From NCBI GenBank assembly GCA_039566865.1, contig CM076960.1, positions 17,094,501-17,158,500 of the forward strand: a stretch of DNA of 64,000 nt, written 5' to 3'. The DNA is from Aurelia coerulea. Taxonomy: Eukaryota; Cnidaria; Scyphozoa; Semaeostomeae; Ulmaridae. Below, one piece after another: positions 23,930 through 35,328 of the stretch (within the stretch, counting starts at the first letter, position 1; each line of letters begins with the position of its first letter). The notes under the pieces are model-generated. The model had not been told where the DNA came from. It did not search any database and saw only the letters and a list, made by a program, of their open reading frames with translations. A program made the position numbers and the translations under genes.

Positions 23930-25534
23930 TCAAGCCGGAAAAAAGCCTAAGAAGAATGTCCACAAAAATCCCATTGAAAATAAGATAGAAACGTTTCTGG
24001 TTTGCCCAACAGGTGAAGCATCTGACGTTGTTGGAGTTATTTGCGTTCTCGTCGAAGTTGTAGTAGGTTTTGGTGTTGTAGTAGGATTCGCTGTTGAAGT
24101 TGAACCATAATATGTAACCGTACATGTAGGACACATGAACAGTATAGAACTACAATCTAAAACCGCTGGGCAAAAGATGTTGCAATCACCTCCTGGGCAT
24201 ATAACCATTCGATGAGCAGTAGACTTTTCGGTGAAAGTTATATTGCACTTCCCAACGTTGCAAAAAGCCGTCGATGAAGGGCTGGAGAGGACCATTGAGC
24301 AGGAACTATGGCATTTCATCTGGCAATTTTGCTTGGCGCTGCATTGCATATTTGGGCAGGATCCTCCTTCGCAATCGATATTGCAAACCTAAAAACATGA
24401 AGGTGTTGAAATGTATCAATGATATTAGAGGGGGCTTTGGCGTTTCACGGGTTCCACGTTTGGCTAATTTTACCCTTCCCGGCTTCGGTACCAATCAAAC
24501 GCTAGGAATAGGCACGTGGCCTGACCTTTTTAAGGACGTAGCGATCTGATTGGTCCCGCCGTGAACGCGACAGAGATGGCCTAAATGTAACTGAGATCTA
24601 AGAACCAACTTCCGGATGCTTAAAACAACGAGGAAAAGTCACTGAAAGTAAAAACATTGGAAATAATCAGGAAATACGTGCAAAAATCTTTTTTCAAAAG
24701 TGCAGCTTCGGGCTTTGAGTGTTTTAGCTTGTAGTTTTGCTGGTCTTTGCAAACCTTGATGCAGGTATGCCCGCGGGTATGCCGGTTCTGGTACTCCCAA
24801 AACCCTTCATATTGCAGAGTGGATGCTCATAGGTTGGACATTAATGCCTATAATTTTGGTGACAACGTTTCTCTGCTGAAAAATTGCTCTGGAATTTCAA
24901 AAAGGTCAGAAAATCCCAGGGGGGGCACTCAGCACATGCACATACGGGGAGGTAAGTCCGATATTTTTGGGTCAGAATATTGCCGCAAGTGATATTTTTG
25001 GGTCCAAATAAATTGAAATTGTGTTTCTGATATTTTTGGGCATCAAATATTGTGAAAATTATATTTCTGGGTTCTTTAGAGGCAATCCTGGCCTCAATTT
25101 GCATTGTTTCAGGATCTTTTATGTTCGTTTACAGATGTCAAGATATAAAATGAGCTGATATTTTTGGGTTTTAATGAAGCTAAACTGATATTTTTGGGGT
25201 TCCTGAAAATTTCTCGGACTGACCTCCCCGTATGTGTACGTACCGAGTGTCCCCCCTGGGCAGAAAATGAACCAGATCTTACCGAAGCACCATCACAACT
25301 CATCGAATCGCAACTTCCATTTTGGCATTTCTGCATGCAAACGTTTGATGTATTACATGACATATGACACGGCCGGGCAGAACAGGTCTGATTGCAAATG
25401 TTATTTGAGCCACATGTGAGATTGCAAGGTCCTTCATTGCATATTTGTGTCTTTTCAGCTGCATTAATGCACAGGAGTCCATGAAACTGAATGGCCAGGA
25501 TCAACAATGCAACAGGAGTAGCAAATTTTTCCAT
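23930..25534 (-). CDS. Secreted Cys-rich, probably GPI-anchored protein, 2 exons, 236 aa
   Basis: Exon 1 is 25534-25283 and exon 2 is 24388-23930 (TGA 23932-23930), joined in phase 0 with GT-AG borders. Residues 1-25 form a signal peptide (hydrophobic VALLILAIQFHGLLC). Residues ~30-150 carry about two dozen cysteines in repeated CxxxxC / CxxxC spacing (for example CNLTC, CNQTC, CHMSC, CNIDC) with several N-x-T/S sites. Then comes a Thr/Pro-rich stalk (~190-215), and the chain ends in a ~20-residue hydrophobic tail without charged residues. This is the classic layout of a GPI-anchored surface protein. A probable upstream 5'UTR splice acceptor (TTTCTTTCAG) lies at about 25550. Function unknown; I infer a cell-surface or extracellular-matrix protein. 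Confidence 0.82.
24905..25262. repeat. GATATTTTTGGG-rich repeat in the GPI-gene intron
   Basis: Multiple TGATATTTTTGGG units are framed by inverted ends: CCCAGGGGGGGCACTCAGC at 24917 and GAGTGTCCCCCCTGGGC at 25246. It ends about 20 nt from the exon 1 donor, on the intron side. Confidence 0.75.
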
Positions 25535-25574
25535 TCTGCAGTTTCGATAATCTGAAAGAAATTACAATATGGGT

Positions 25575-25708
25575 CAAGGTATAAAATGAGCTGATATTTT
25601 TTGGTTGTAATGAAGCTAAACTGATATTTTTGGGGTTCCTGAAAATTTCTCAGACTGACCCCCCCCCCCCGTATATGTGTATGTGCCGAGTGTCCCCCCT
25701 GGGCACTG
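25575..25708. repeat. Second copy of the GATATTTTTGGG repeat, upstream of exon 1
   Basis: It matches 25135-25262 closely: AAAATGAGCTGATATTTTT through TTCCTGAAAATTTCTC to CCGAGTGTCCCCCCTGGG. The two copies therefore bracket coding exon 1 of the Cys-rich gene in the same orientation. Confidence 0.75.
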
Positions 25709-26607
25709 CACATACTTAAAATGAAACCATTTAAACATGGTTAAAGACCTGCTAACAGAGAGTGAAACTTACTTATTTACCATGAATCATCAGAAACCAT
25801 CTTTGTTGTCCGTTGCAAAACTTCTAATGATTGATCTACTATTTGTATGAACAGCTTCAACTCAGCTTGCACTACAAAAGGACCATTGCTCGAGTTTCAG
25901 TGCCACTCGATGCCGAAAAAGCGACTCTTTCTGCGATTCGTTTGAAAAATATTTGCGTGACTCAAAAGCGAGTTATTGTATCTTTACAATACAGTACAGT
26001 ACTACAATAAAATACTCGCCACCAGGATTCTCTATTGATATTTTGATTATACTGCTCTACGCGATTCATGTGGGGTGCAAATTCTTCCGCTTTTGTACCA
26101 TTCACTTCCGTTTTCAGGCCACAGCACTTTCTAAACAGTCCTGAATATTCCCACACCCAGCAATAAGTTCGAGAATTTGATTTTAACGATCTTTAACGTA
26201 AACAAGACATCCTGTTCGCAGTAATTCAATATAAATAACAGCATTTGTCAAATTACCAGCAATGTTTGCCTGACGATAATCAATCAAGTCGCTGGTCGAT
26301 TGCCTCGAATGCGAAACTGCGAACTGCTTCCAAAAGTTCAAATAGATTAGCTGCAAAATTTAGTCGTCAAATTAACTTTTAATAAATCAAATCATTTGGT
26401 ATGATTATAATTAGAAAGACAGATGGTGAAAAATACTTTATTTGACCTTGGCTTCGCAGTAAAACTTCCCACCCCACAACAATAAGCCAAACTCGTAAGG
26501 TCTATATAGGCCAGCCAAACTCAGGCCTAAATCTTCGGTTGTAATTCCGCCACGAAACCACGAAAAATGTTTCGTTTTGTTTATAGAATGGCCAAGGAAT
26601 ATTTTAC

Positions 26608-26617
26608 GTATAAAAGG
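26608..26617 (+). promoter_or_regulatory. Possible TATA box on the plus strand
   Basis: TATAAAAG at about 26610, with AT-poor flanks. The first ATG with a sizeable frame downstream is 26747. Based on sequence alone. Confidence 0.25.
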
Positions 26618-26746
26618 GATTTGATCGATTCTAGCTAAGATATTTCTAGCTCAGCTGTCTTCATTTGTTTTATTTATTCACTACTCGATCAGATCAAAGT
26701 TTACAAACACTACACACTACTACCAGTGAAAGATCTCAATCAAACC

Positions 26747-26962
26747 ATGATCAAACTATTACCTTTGTTCACCACAAACACAATCCAAACACAAAATTCC
26801 AAACTCGACTTCCTTGTGATCTCTTCCCGTCCTTTAGTGGCCTTCCTCCTGTCCTGGAAAGGATTTCTGGCAGCTTACAGCCAGGTTCTTTCCGTTCTTC
26901 CCTCGCACTGCAGTTTCCAAAGCTTCAGAGACATCAGCACGCTGAAACGTATCGAAATTTGA
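26747..26962 (+). CDS. Small hypothetical ORF, 71 codons
   Basis: ATG at 26747, TGA at 26960. It is hydrophobic in the middle (LDFLVISSRPLVAFLLSW) and starts about 135 nt after the TATA-like box at 26610. I recognise no domain, and overlapping frames of similar length exist on both strands, so it may be chance. Confidence 0.15.
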   Translation: MIKLLPLFTTNTIQTQNSKLDFLVISSRPLVAFLLSWKGFLAAYSQVLSVLPSHCSFQSFRDISTLKRIEI

Positions 26963-27055
26963 CACAGCACGTGATTTCTCAGAAATCAAGCATTGTTTGA
27001 AGGGCTTTGCTCTTTGTCTTTGATGGGCGGTTTTACCTGCCTGATAACTCCCAAA

Positions 27056-27231
27056 GTAGACTTGCCCCAAGTCTATTTCGTCAACTCAGTTTCAGCAGTT
27101 GCCTGTTTTGCGATGTTCATGACAAAGAACCGCATGACAAAATTTATAGTATTCTTATAAAAAAAGAGAGTGTAAGAGTCTACAGTATCTGAAAGGATAC
27201 ATTTTTGACGAAATAGACTTGGGGAAGTCTA
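27056..27231. mobile_element. ~175 bp TIR element, GACTTGCCCCAAGTC ends
   Basis: GACTTGCCCCAAGTCTATTT at the left is mirrored by AAATAGACTTGGGGAAGTC at the right, flanked by TA. It contains an inverted piece of the 964-1334 foldback. Confidence 0.65.
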
Positions 27232-27430
27232 ACTTTTTCCTTCGGTGGTCAGCTGGCCTTCCGGCTTGCATAACAAGAAATGCTAGAGTTGCAGATTTGC
27301 GACAAGTTGACAATATATAAACTAATGGAAATATTGCCAGAACATGCTGCAGCATATTTAGTCCTTTGTTAATAAAAACTGAAAATACAAACTGCCAACA
27401 TCGTAAAGTCATCGTAAAAACAACGGAGCG

Positions 27431-27728
27431 CAGGGCCGCATGAAGCATCTGAAACTTGGGGGCACCTCAAGGGCACTCTTTCACATTGCTAGAGGACAGA
27501 GACGTAGGAACCAGGGGGCAATGAGGGCACGTGCCCCCCACAGATTTTGCAATAAAGAAGTGCCCTTCTTATTTTCAGGAAGCACCCTTGAAATGTCGTG
27601 CCCCCAAGTTTGAGATACTTCCTACGTCCCTGGTAGAGGAGCATTTCCTGACATGAAAGGGGCATTTCGTCGCAATTGCAAAATTATGAGGGGGGAGGGC
27701 AAGTGTGCCCCTGGTTCGTACGTCTGTA
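27431..27728. mobile_element. Older hAT-like MITE interrupted by a younger relative
   Basis: Outer sequence (AAGCATCTGAAACTTGGGG...GTGCCCCTGG) resembles the element inserted at 27497-27632. Confidence 0.55.
27497..27632. mobile_element. 136 bp hAT-like MITE, CAGAGACGTAGGAA ends
   Basis: TIRs CAGAGACGTAGGAA and TTCCTACGTCCCTG. The flanks are CTAGAGGA (27489-27496) and GTAGAGGA (27633-27640), an 8 bp duplication with one change. A relative with an exact duplication lies at 50159-50328. Confidence 0.8.
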
Positions 27729-28055
27729 AATGAATGAGCGACACATTGGGCTATATTTGACTTGCTTTATTTGGTCCAATTATTTCTGGCCTCATCTGGC
27801 ATCAATCTGTCCAGTTTGTTTTCCTGGCCATAAATTCTTACAGAAGTGAAAGCTTTCCCGCAAATTTTTATCACGGTCCAGATCTACCCACAATGATCTA
27901 TCTAACAAAATGATTCCTGGCACACAAGCTGGTATCCATGGTGACGCAGTCGAATTCAATGTAACATTGAAATGAAACAGTAAAGATATAACTCGTTTCG
28001 CTTTTCTCCAGCTACGTTTGACTGGTTTAACCTACTGCACGGGGGGGGGGGGGGA

Positions 28056-28415
28056 CACATACCCTCATTTTTTTATAAGAAACTAAGGTCCGGGGCTGGT
28101 AGGCAGTTTCTTAAGTTTTTTGGCCGTTTTGGTACCAAAAGTTTCTTATGTGTTTCTAATTTTGTTAATGCTGGAAGTGTAGAGTTAATTCTGTTTTGTC
28201 TAAAGGGCTCCCAAATTACTTAGTAAGATCTCAAAACAAGTAAATTACATAATTCGCACTCAAAATAAAGCTATAACTGTACAGTGTCAAAACATTTTGA
28301 GTGCGACAGGAAAATTACAAAAGTTTCTTAGCTTTTTCAATTCAGGTAGGGTCGTTTCTTAGCTTTCGAAAAATTGAGCTTACCGTTTCTTATAAGCGGT
28401 TTCTTATAAAAACAT
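28056..28415. mobile_element. ATAAGAAAC foldback family copy
   Basis: TTTTTTATAAGAAACTAAGG is mirrored by GTTTCTTATAAGCGG and TTTCTTATAAAAA. It abuts the compound foldback that starts at 28411. Confidence 0.6.
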
Positions 28416-29311
28416 AAGATCCTTTTGGATGATTACAAAGTCCGTCCTGAGCTAAGCAAGCATAAGAAAATCTGAATATTGATTTCTTCATAACCCCAAA
28501 TGATCGTTGTGATGCTGTTTTTAGCAACAGTCAGAGAGATGAGTGTTGCTGCTAAAGTCGCCTTCAATAGCAAAATAACGACAAGAATCGCCCGAAAAGT
28601 GATATTTTGATCTTCATGTCAAACGAAGATGATACGCAACAAATGAAAATATATTACCCCCAGTTCGCTTGGTTCATACATGATGCATCTGTCTCAAATT
28701 AGATGTCATGTGAGATTAACGATAACGCAAAATTACTTATGCAGGACTCTGCAGAACGTCTCTATTCGCGGACATCTAATTTGAGACAAGCAGTCACGAA
28801 GATAACATCTGTGCAGAATCATATGCATGAAGATGTTTTGGTTCAGTGTGATCATGTGCCTTCCCCCAGTCAATGGCGCCATTGTTCGTTTGCATCTTTG
28901 CATCTGTAGCTGTGTAGGAGGGGGTCCTTCTACCTGATGGTGATGCTGCGAATGCTAGCCTCTGTGCAGGCCGCCTGTTACATCATCCTCTAAAGTTGAC
29001 TTATTTGCATAATGAGTACTATTAACAAGTGGCTAATGATGCGTTCGTTCTAGATAACAATTGTTTTAACGTAATTAAGCTGCTAATGAAGTCAAGAACG
29101 TGCCAATTCTGGTTAAATTCGTTGCTGTGCCAGGGTAAACATCATGGTAATTTATCCATCTTACGGTGTCAAATCTGTCTAACATGAAATATGCCGACGT
29201 CAAATTTTTCTATCGGATCGCGGGAAACTTCTGTCTTGTGTGCGCTTTATTTGCGCTTTCTTTATTTCAGTGCCAATCAGCAGCGGTCAATTGCTTTAAC
29301 GAGCGTGACGG

Positions 29312-29345
29312 ACTTTCTTTCTTTCTTTCTTTCTTTCTGACTTTC
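29312..29345 (+). repeat. (CTTT)n microsatellite, unit A
   Basis: A short CTTT run; the matching run in unit B is longer. Confidence 0.85.
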
Positions 29346-30351
29346 TGACTGACCCGGAGCCCCCTCTTAGATTACAAAGTTGGACTTTGTAATCAAAACA
29401 TAAGATCCTTTTGGATGATTACAAAGTACGACCTGAGCTAAGCAAGAATAAGAAAACTGAATATTGATTTCTCCATAAGCCCAAATGATCATTGATGCTG
29501 CTACAGTCAGAGAGATGAGTGTTGCTGCTAAAGTTGCCTTCAATAGAAAATCAAGCGCCTTGTATAAGGACAAGAATCGTTTGAAAGCAATATTTTGATC
29601 TTTATGTCAAACGAGGATGATACGCAAAAAATCAAAAGTCATTACCCCCAGTTTGCTTAGTTCGTGCATGAAACTATTGGCGCATCTGTCTCAAATTAGA
29701 TGTCATGTGAGATTTACGATAACGCAAAATTGCTTATGCGGAACCCTACAGAATGTTTCTATTCGCGGGCTTCTAATTTGAGGCAAGCAGTCACGAAGAT
29801 AACCTCTGTGCAGAATCATATGCATGGAGATCTTTTGGTTCAGTGTGACCACGTGCCTTCCCCCAGTCAATGCGCCATTGTTTGCTGTAATTCTGCACCT
29901 TTCCTCTCAACTTCACCTGCGACGTTTGCATCTGTAGCTGTGTAGGAGGGGGGTCTTTCTACCTTCGGTGATGCTGCGAATGCTAGCCTCTGTGCAGGCA
30001 GCCGGTTACATCATCCTCTAAACTTGACTTATTTGCATAATGAATACTATCAATAAGTGGCTAATGATGCGTTCGTTCTAGAAAACGATTGTTTCAACAT
30101 AATTAAGCTGCTAATGAAGTCAAGAACGTGCCAATTCTGGGTAAATTTGTTGTTGTGCCAGGGTAAACATCGTGGTGATTTATTATCCATCTTATGGTGT
30201 CAAATCTGTCTAACATGAAATAAGCCGACGTCAAATGTTGCTATAGGATCGCGGGAAACTGCTGTCTTGTATGCGCTTTCTGTGCGCTTTCTTTATTTCA
30301 GCGCCAATTAGCAGAGATAAAACGTTAATCAATTGCTTTAACGAGCGTGAC

Positions 30352-30354
30352 GGA

Positions 30355-30416
<62 letters not shown>
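30352..30416 (+). repeat. (CTTT)n microsatellite, unit B
   Basis: About 16 CTTT units, expanded compared with unit A and absent from inverted unit C. Confidence 0.9.
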
Positions 30417-31195
30417 GACTGACCTGGAGCCCCCTCTTAGATTACAAAGTACTTTGTAATCAAAAATGACTGTACGTTTAGCAACATTTGACGTCGGCTT
30501 ATTTCATGTTAGACAGATTTGACACCTTAAGATGGATAAATCACCAAGATGTTTACCCTGACGCAACAACAAATTTACCCAGAATTGGCACGTTCTTGAC
30601 TTCATTAGCAGCTCAATTATGTCAAAACAATCGTTTTCTAGAACGAACGAATCATTAGCCTTATTGATAGTACTCATTATGCAAATAAGTCAACTTTAGA
30701 GGATGATGTAACCGGCGGCCTGCACAGAGGCTAGCATTCGCAGTATCACCGAAGGAAGAAGGATCCCCCTCCTACACAGCTACAGAAAGTTGCAGAATCC
30801 CAGCAAACAATGGCGCCATTGACAGGGGGAAGGCACGAGATCACACTGAACCAAACCATCTTCATGCATATCATTCTGCACAGAGGTTATCTTCGTGACT
30901 GCTTGTCTCAAATTAGATGCCCGCGAATAGCAACAAATGAAACGCTCTGTTGGGTTCTGCATAAGTAATTTTGCGTTATCGTAAATCTCACATGACATCT
31001 CATTTGACACAAATGCACCAATAGTTTTGTGCACGAAACTTTTGATTTTTGCGTATCATTCTCGTTTGACATAAAGACCAAAATGTTGCCTTTGATGCGG
31101 TTCTTTTTCTTATACAAGGCGCTTGATTTTCCATTGAAGGCGACTTTAGCAGCAACACTCATCTCTCTGACTGTAGCTAAAAACAGCATCTACGG

Positions 31196-31818
31196 GAATT
31201 TGGGGTTATTGGGGTTACGCTCTCAACATTGCACTGAACATCGCTCTACATTTGTAGAGGACAAATGTTGAGAGCATTTTAACACCCTGTTCAGTGATGT
31301 TCAGTGATGTTGTGTGGTGTTCAGCGATGTCGAGTGGAGTTTGAAAGAAGTCAAAAATGTTCAGTGGGTCGACTCGACATTTCTATTGTTCTAGGTGTTG
31401 TTGAGCGATGTTGAGAGCATTTTAACACTCCGTCCAACAATGTTCAGTCGGCGCAAGCGCACTAACCATTACTTTTTGCGCCAAAGAAAGAAAGAAACAA
31501 ATAAACTTCCAGAACATATCGAGAGCGTGATCGAATAGTGATGAGGGAGGAGTTTAATTTCATTTAAAAATTCCTACCGCCATTTTGAACACAAACTAAC
31601 ACAAACTACTGTATATGGCGCCAAAACGATTGTACCCAAATAGAGGTTTGCCTCGTCTTGGCTCTCCGAAAGTGAGAAGTTACGTCGCTCAACAAATTTT
31701 CAGTCAAATTGTTGAGAGCGTTTTAACACCCCCACTAAACACCACTCAACATCGCTGAACATCGCTCTACAAATGTAGAGCGATGTTCAGTGCAATGTTG
31801 AAAGCGTTTTAACGGGGC
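31196..31818. mobile_element. Nested foldback, GCTCTCAACATTGCACTG ends
   Basis: CTCAACATTGCACTGAACAT and CGCTCTACATTTGTAGAG at the left are mirrored at 31757-31815. Internal GATGTTCAGTGATGTT-like units are tandem. It interrupts inverted unit C. Confidence 0.75.
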
Positions 31819-32052
31819 TTTAGCTTGTTTAGCTCAGGACAGACTTTGTAATCATCCAAAAGGATCTTATGTTCTCAGACAAACCTTATCTCAGCTCCCC
31901 AACAATGTCATGTGAAAATGCCCGCGAACAAAAACAATTGAACAGTTTTGTGCGAATCATTCTGCATTATCCTAAAATTACCTTTACGAACAATAGCAGC
32001 ATGAAAACTCGTAGACATAATTTTGAATAATTGCCAAAACGAGGTTTTTCAT

Positions 32053-32506
32053 AGCCTGCGTGCAGACTTTACTATTGTGGAGGAGTTAGAGGCGAAAAGG
32101 GAAAGGTAAAGTCTGCGCATCCACTCAAGTTTTTCTGTTCCAGCGATAAATTTTATCCCCCGTCCTCATTGTCTAAGAACCAATCACGTTCGCCTTTTGA
32201 TTTCTCGAAAGTATTGTTCTCTCTCACCTTGCATCTGATAGGTTACAACTAGAACAATTGTTCTAGTTGTAACCTATCAGATGCAAGGTGAGAGAGAACA
32301 ATTGTTCTAGTTGTAACCTATCAGATGCAAGGTGAGAGAGAACAATACTTTCGAGAAATCAAAAGGCGAACGTGATTGGTTCTTAGACAATGAGGACGGG
32401 GGATAAAATTTATCGCTGGAACAGAAAAACTTGAGTGGATGCGCAGACTTTACCTTTCCCTTTTCGCCTCTAACTCCTCCACAATAGTAAAGTCTGCACG
32501 CAGGCT
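32053..32506. mobile_element. Near-perfect 452 bp palindrome with 9 bp duplication
   Basis: The ends TAGCCTGCGTGCAGAC and GTCTGCACGCAGGCTA enclose arms of about 200 nt in which I could find almost no mismatch. GGTTTTTCA flanks both sides (32043-32051 and 32508-32516). The centre contains a ~44 nt block (TTCTAGTTGTAACCTATC...) present three times: once in one orientation and twice in the other. A 9 bp duplication and long TIRs suggest a Mutator-like MITE. A relative lies at 55950-56139. Confidence 0.88.
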
Positions 32507-33069
32507 AGGTTTTTCATTGAAGTGGTGTGTTTTAGACGGACTTTATCCAATAGACAATAGACCTAATCGGCTAAGGTTTGTTTGACCCATTTCCAGTCAT
32601 GTGACCATACCCTTGGGAAGTTTTAGTATTATGCTATATTTTGCACTCATGGCACAACTTTGCATGGCAGAACATATGTTAGAGAAATCAAAAGATGTTT
32701 TATCAAGTAGAGATCGATCACATGACTTGAAATGGGTGCAAACAAACCTTAGCCGATTTTGTCTATGATGAAAAAGCCGGCATCGGGAGACGTTTAACGA
32801 ATGATGCATTGCGCTTCATGGTCGAATTTCTACAGAATCATTGTTGTTGGTTCCATTATAGAATGCAATACCGTACATCTTTGTGAAAATGCCTCTGACG
32901 GACGCCACCTTTTCCATAATCGTCTGTTGCATTTTGCCTCAAAATTCTACGCAGACAGAAAGTTCGTGATTGATTTATCGCTTGTGAAAGCCCTGTGGCA
33001 GCCATTTACCAAAAAAGAATGCTCTCCCCAGGCCCTTTTCTGAATGTCACAAATGGTCTATCAGCACAA

Positions 33070-33480
33070 GGTAGTGTAGCGCCTACCTTGTAGGAAGTGT
33101 GTTTATCCCCAGTACTGTACCCGTGACCCAATACACAGAGTGACCCAGTACACAGAGTAATTGGTGTCCTGTGACCCAGTCCTGTTAATCTGTGTACATC
33201 ATATTTTCAAATTCTAACGTATAGTATGTTACTGTTCACCAATCAAAAATCACGCTGTCTGCTTCCCTGTGGTCAACTCGTATAACAGTTGATCTCATAT
33301 TACATCAACACCGGAATTTGAAATCACAAAGTTATTCATACGTCATCTTGACCTTGGGAGGACTGACGCTGTGTACTGGGTCACGGTACAGTGCTGGGAT
33401 ACTCTGTGTACTGGGTCACAGGACACCAATTACTCAACAGTACTGGGAATAAATACAGTTCCTACAAGCTAGGTGCCCTT
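33070..33480. mobile_element. Foldback, CTACCTTGTAGGAA ends, copy 1
   Basis: GCCTACCTTGTAGGAAG, CCAGTACTGTACC and GTGACCCAGTACACAGAGTA are mirrored in the right half (ACTCTGTGTACTGGGTCAC, TTCCTACAAGCTAGG). Copy 2 is at 58607-59113. Confidence 0.75.
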
Positions 33481-34599
33481 GATTAGCTGAAGCGCTTTTA
33501 ATAGAGAGGCATCGCCCTAAATGGTCAGGTTTCGCAACAAAATCGATTTGAAAATAAGGAAACGCCCTAAGACTGGGAAAATCACGGTAAACATGTTCAT
33601 TAACTCTTTCTGAAAGCTAAACTTAAATATAACGACTAGCTTCTTGTTTGTCTTGGTAAATTTTCAGTTTAAACGCAAGTCGGTCTGAACGGCCTAATCT
33701 TTGGCATGGCGTCTAATTTGGACGTACCCTAAATTCATACCGACGCCCTCACATTTACCTGGTTGAACTTGTCTCGTCGTCGCAAAACTAAGCAGGATTA
33801 TTAAACTGTGAGTGCCAGGGGAAGGAATAAGGAGGTCTACGGGATATTTTTGAAAATGAAGCAAGTGGAAAGGTGTTTGCAAGAAGCATGAATTGATATG
33901 GTTACATATCAAATTATTGATAGATAAAATGATGAAATTGACTACAACGGGAAGTTAGTTCGTGAATGAAACCTTACACAAATGAAATCAACAAGGCAGT
34001 AATTGACAAAAAAATCAAGATTTATAATTTTACCATTATCTTTAGGATTATGACCTCAACCTTATCAATTCTAACAGTGTGGTTGACAGGGGGGTCAGTA
34101 AGGGAAGTCAGAATCAACAGGCTGACCAATAGGGGCGCAGGTAGGCCAGTCTGACCACAACCGAAATAAAGCCCCCGGCTTTTAGATTCAATGCAAATTT
34201 CTTAGATTTTTCTTCAAAAATAGCCTTTAGAGGGTTGGAGTTGCCTGAAAACAAACTTTGGTTGTACTTTATACAAAATCCTGAGGCAACGCGAAGAAAA
34301 CAAATATTGGGCTTTGAAAACAACAAGGACATAAAATACTCTCACCTTTATCCATTTCAAGTAAGTGTTTTAAAAACATCCTTCAGGACAAGGATAGGCG
34401 GTACAAAACGAAAACAACGAGACAAAATCTCAGAACTGGCATCAGCGAATAATTTTAACGCACTTTCCTGCAAAATCCAGGCCCGAACTCCTTTTGAAAC
34501 GAAGTTTTTGCAGCGCGGTCAGATATGATGAAAAACGTTAGCCGAACATTTAGGGCGATGCTCCTCTAGTTTAACCAGCCCAACCAAGAATTTTGCCTG

Positions 34600-35135
34600 T
34601 GCTCAGCATAGGTTTCAAATATTTAAAAAGGCTGGTGTAAAATTGAGTGACCTATTTCTTTAAACTGAATGACTTCAAAGAAACTTTATCTATTTCTCTA
34701 CAATTCTACCGTTGGATTTTTCTGAAATCTTTAATATTTTCAGAATTAGATTGTTTTTCTTCTTTTTCAAGAATTCAAAAAAAATTTTCCAAAAAACTTA
34801 AAACCATCGTAATTTCTAAACCGTGTGACGCAACATGAAGTAATCTCGAAGAGAACTATGGTTTATGGATGCCTACAATATGATATCAAGCAAAAATCTG
34901 TCACTCATCTGGTTTATGATTTAGAAATTTGATGACGTCACATTCTAAAATGAGCTGGAATGGAAAATACGCTGTAATTTTGAAAAATATTCAAAATTTC
35001 TGGAAAGTCCAACGGTAGAATTACAGATAAATACCTAAAGTTTCTCTTAAGCCATTCAATCAGAAAAAACAGGTCATTGAATTTTACACCCACCTTTTTA
35101 TGCCGAGTTAAAGATTTGGAACCTATGCCCCTGTG
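34600..35135. mobile_element. Foldback, AGCATAGGTTTC...GGAACCTATGC
   Basis: AGCATAGGTTTCAAAT, AAAATTGAGTGACC and ATTCTACCGTTGGA are mirrored by TCCAACGGTAGAAT and GGAACCTATGC. It lies just downstream of the MAT last exon. Fragments are at 2531-3052 and 13108-13215. Confidence 0.7.
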
Positions 35136-35328
35136 CTCACCCAGGTAGTTTAAGATTCAAGAAGATTCACAAGAATACTAAAAAACAAAATATCTAAAAA
35201 TATGCCTCGTTATTTGCTGTGCAAACTTGGATATTTCAGGCAAACAACATCATTCCGATTATACAAATATACTGCTGACCATTCGCTGCTGGTATTCAGT
35301 GTTTCTCTCCTTTTTTCCCCATTGATGA

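Larger units (their letters stand above)
28411..31877. repeat. Compound foldback: two direct copies plus one inverted copy of a ~1 kb unit
   Basis: Unit A (28411-29385) and unit B (29390-30449) are direct repeats starting CATAAGATCCTTTTGGATG and ending CTCTTAGATTACAAAGT. Unit C (30450-31877) is the same unit inverted, ending CCAAAAGGATCTTATG, and is interrupted by another foldback at 31196-31818. (CTTT)n tracts lie at the ends of A and B. Short ORFs repeat among the copies with stops and frame changes, and I see no coding signal. Confidence 0.8.

Noticed and set aside
29700..31189. Small genes repeated in the compound foldback
   Set aside because: Related ORFs appear in all three copies with stops and shifted ends, so they reflect repeat identity.
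32215..32350. CRISPR-like array (three 44-nt repeats)
   Set aside because: Repeats are contiguous and inverted, at the centre of a transposon palindrome in a eukaryotic genome.
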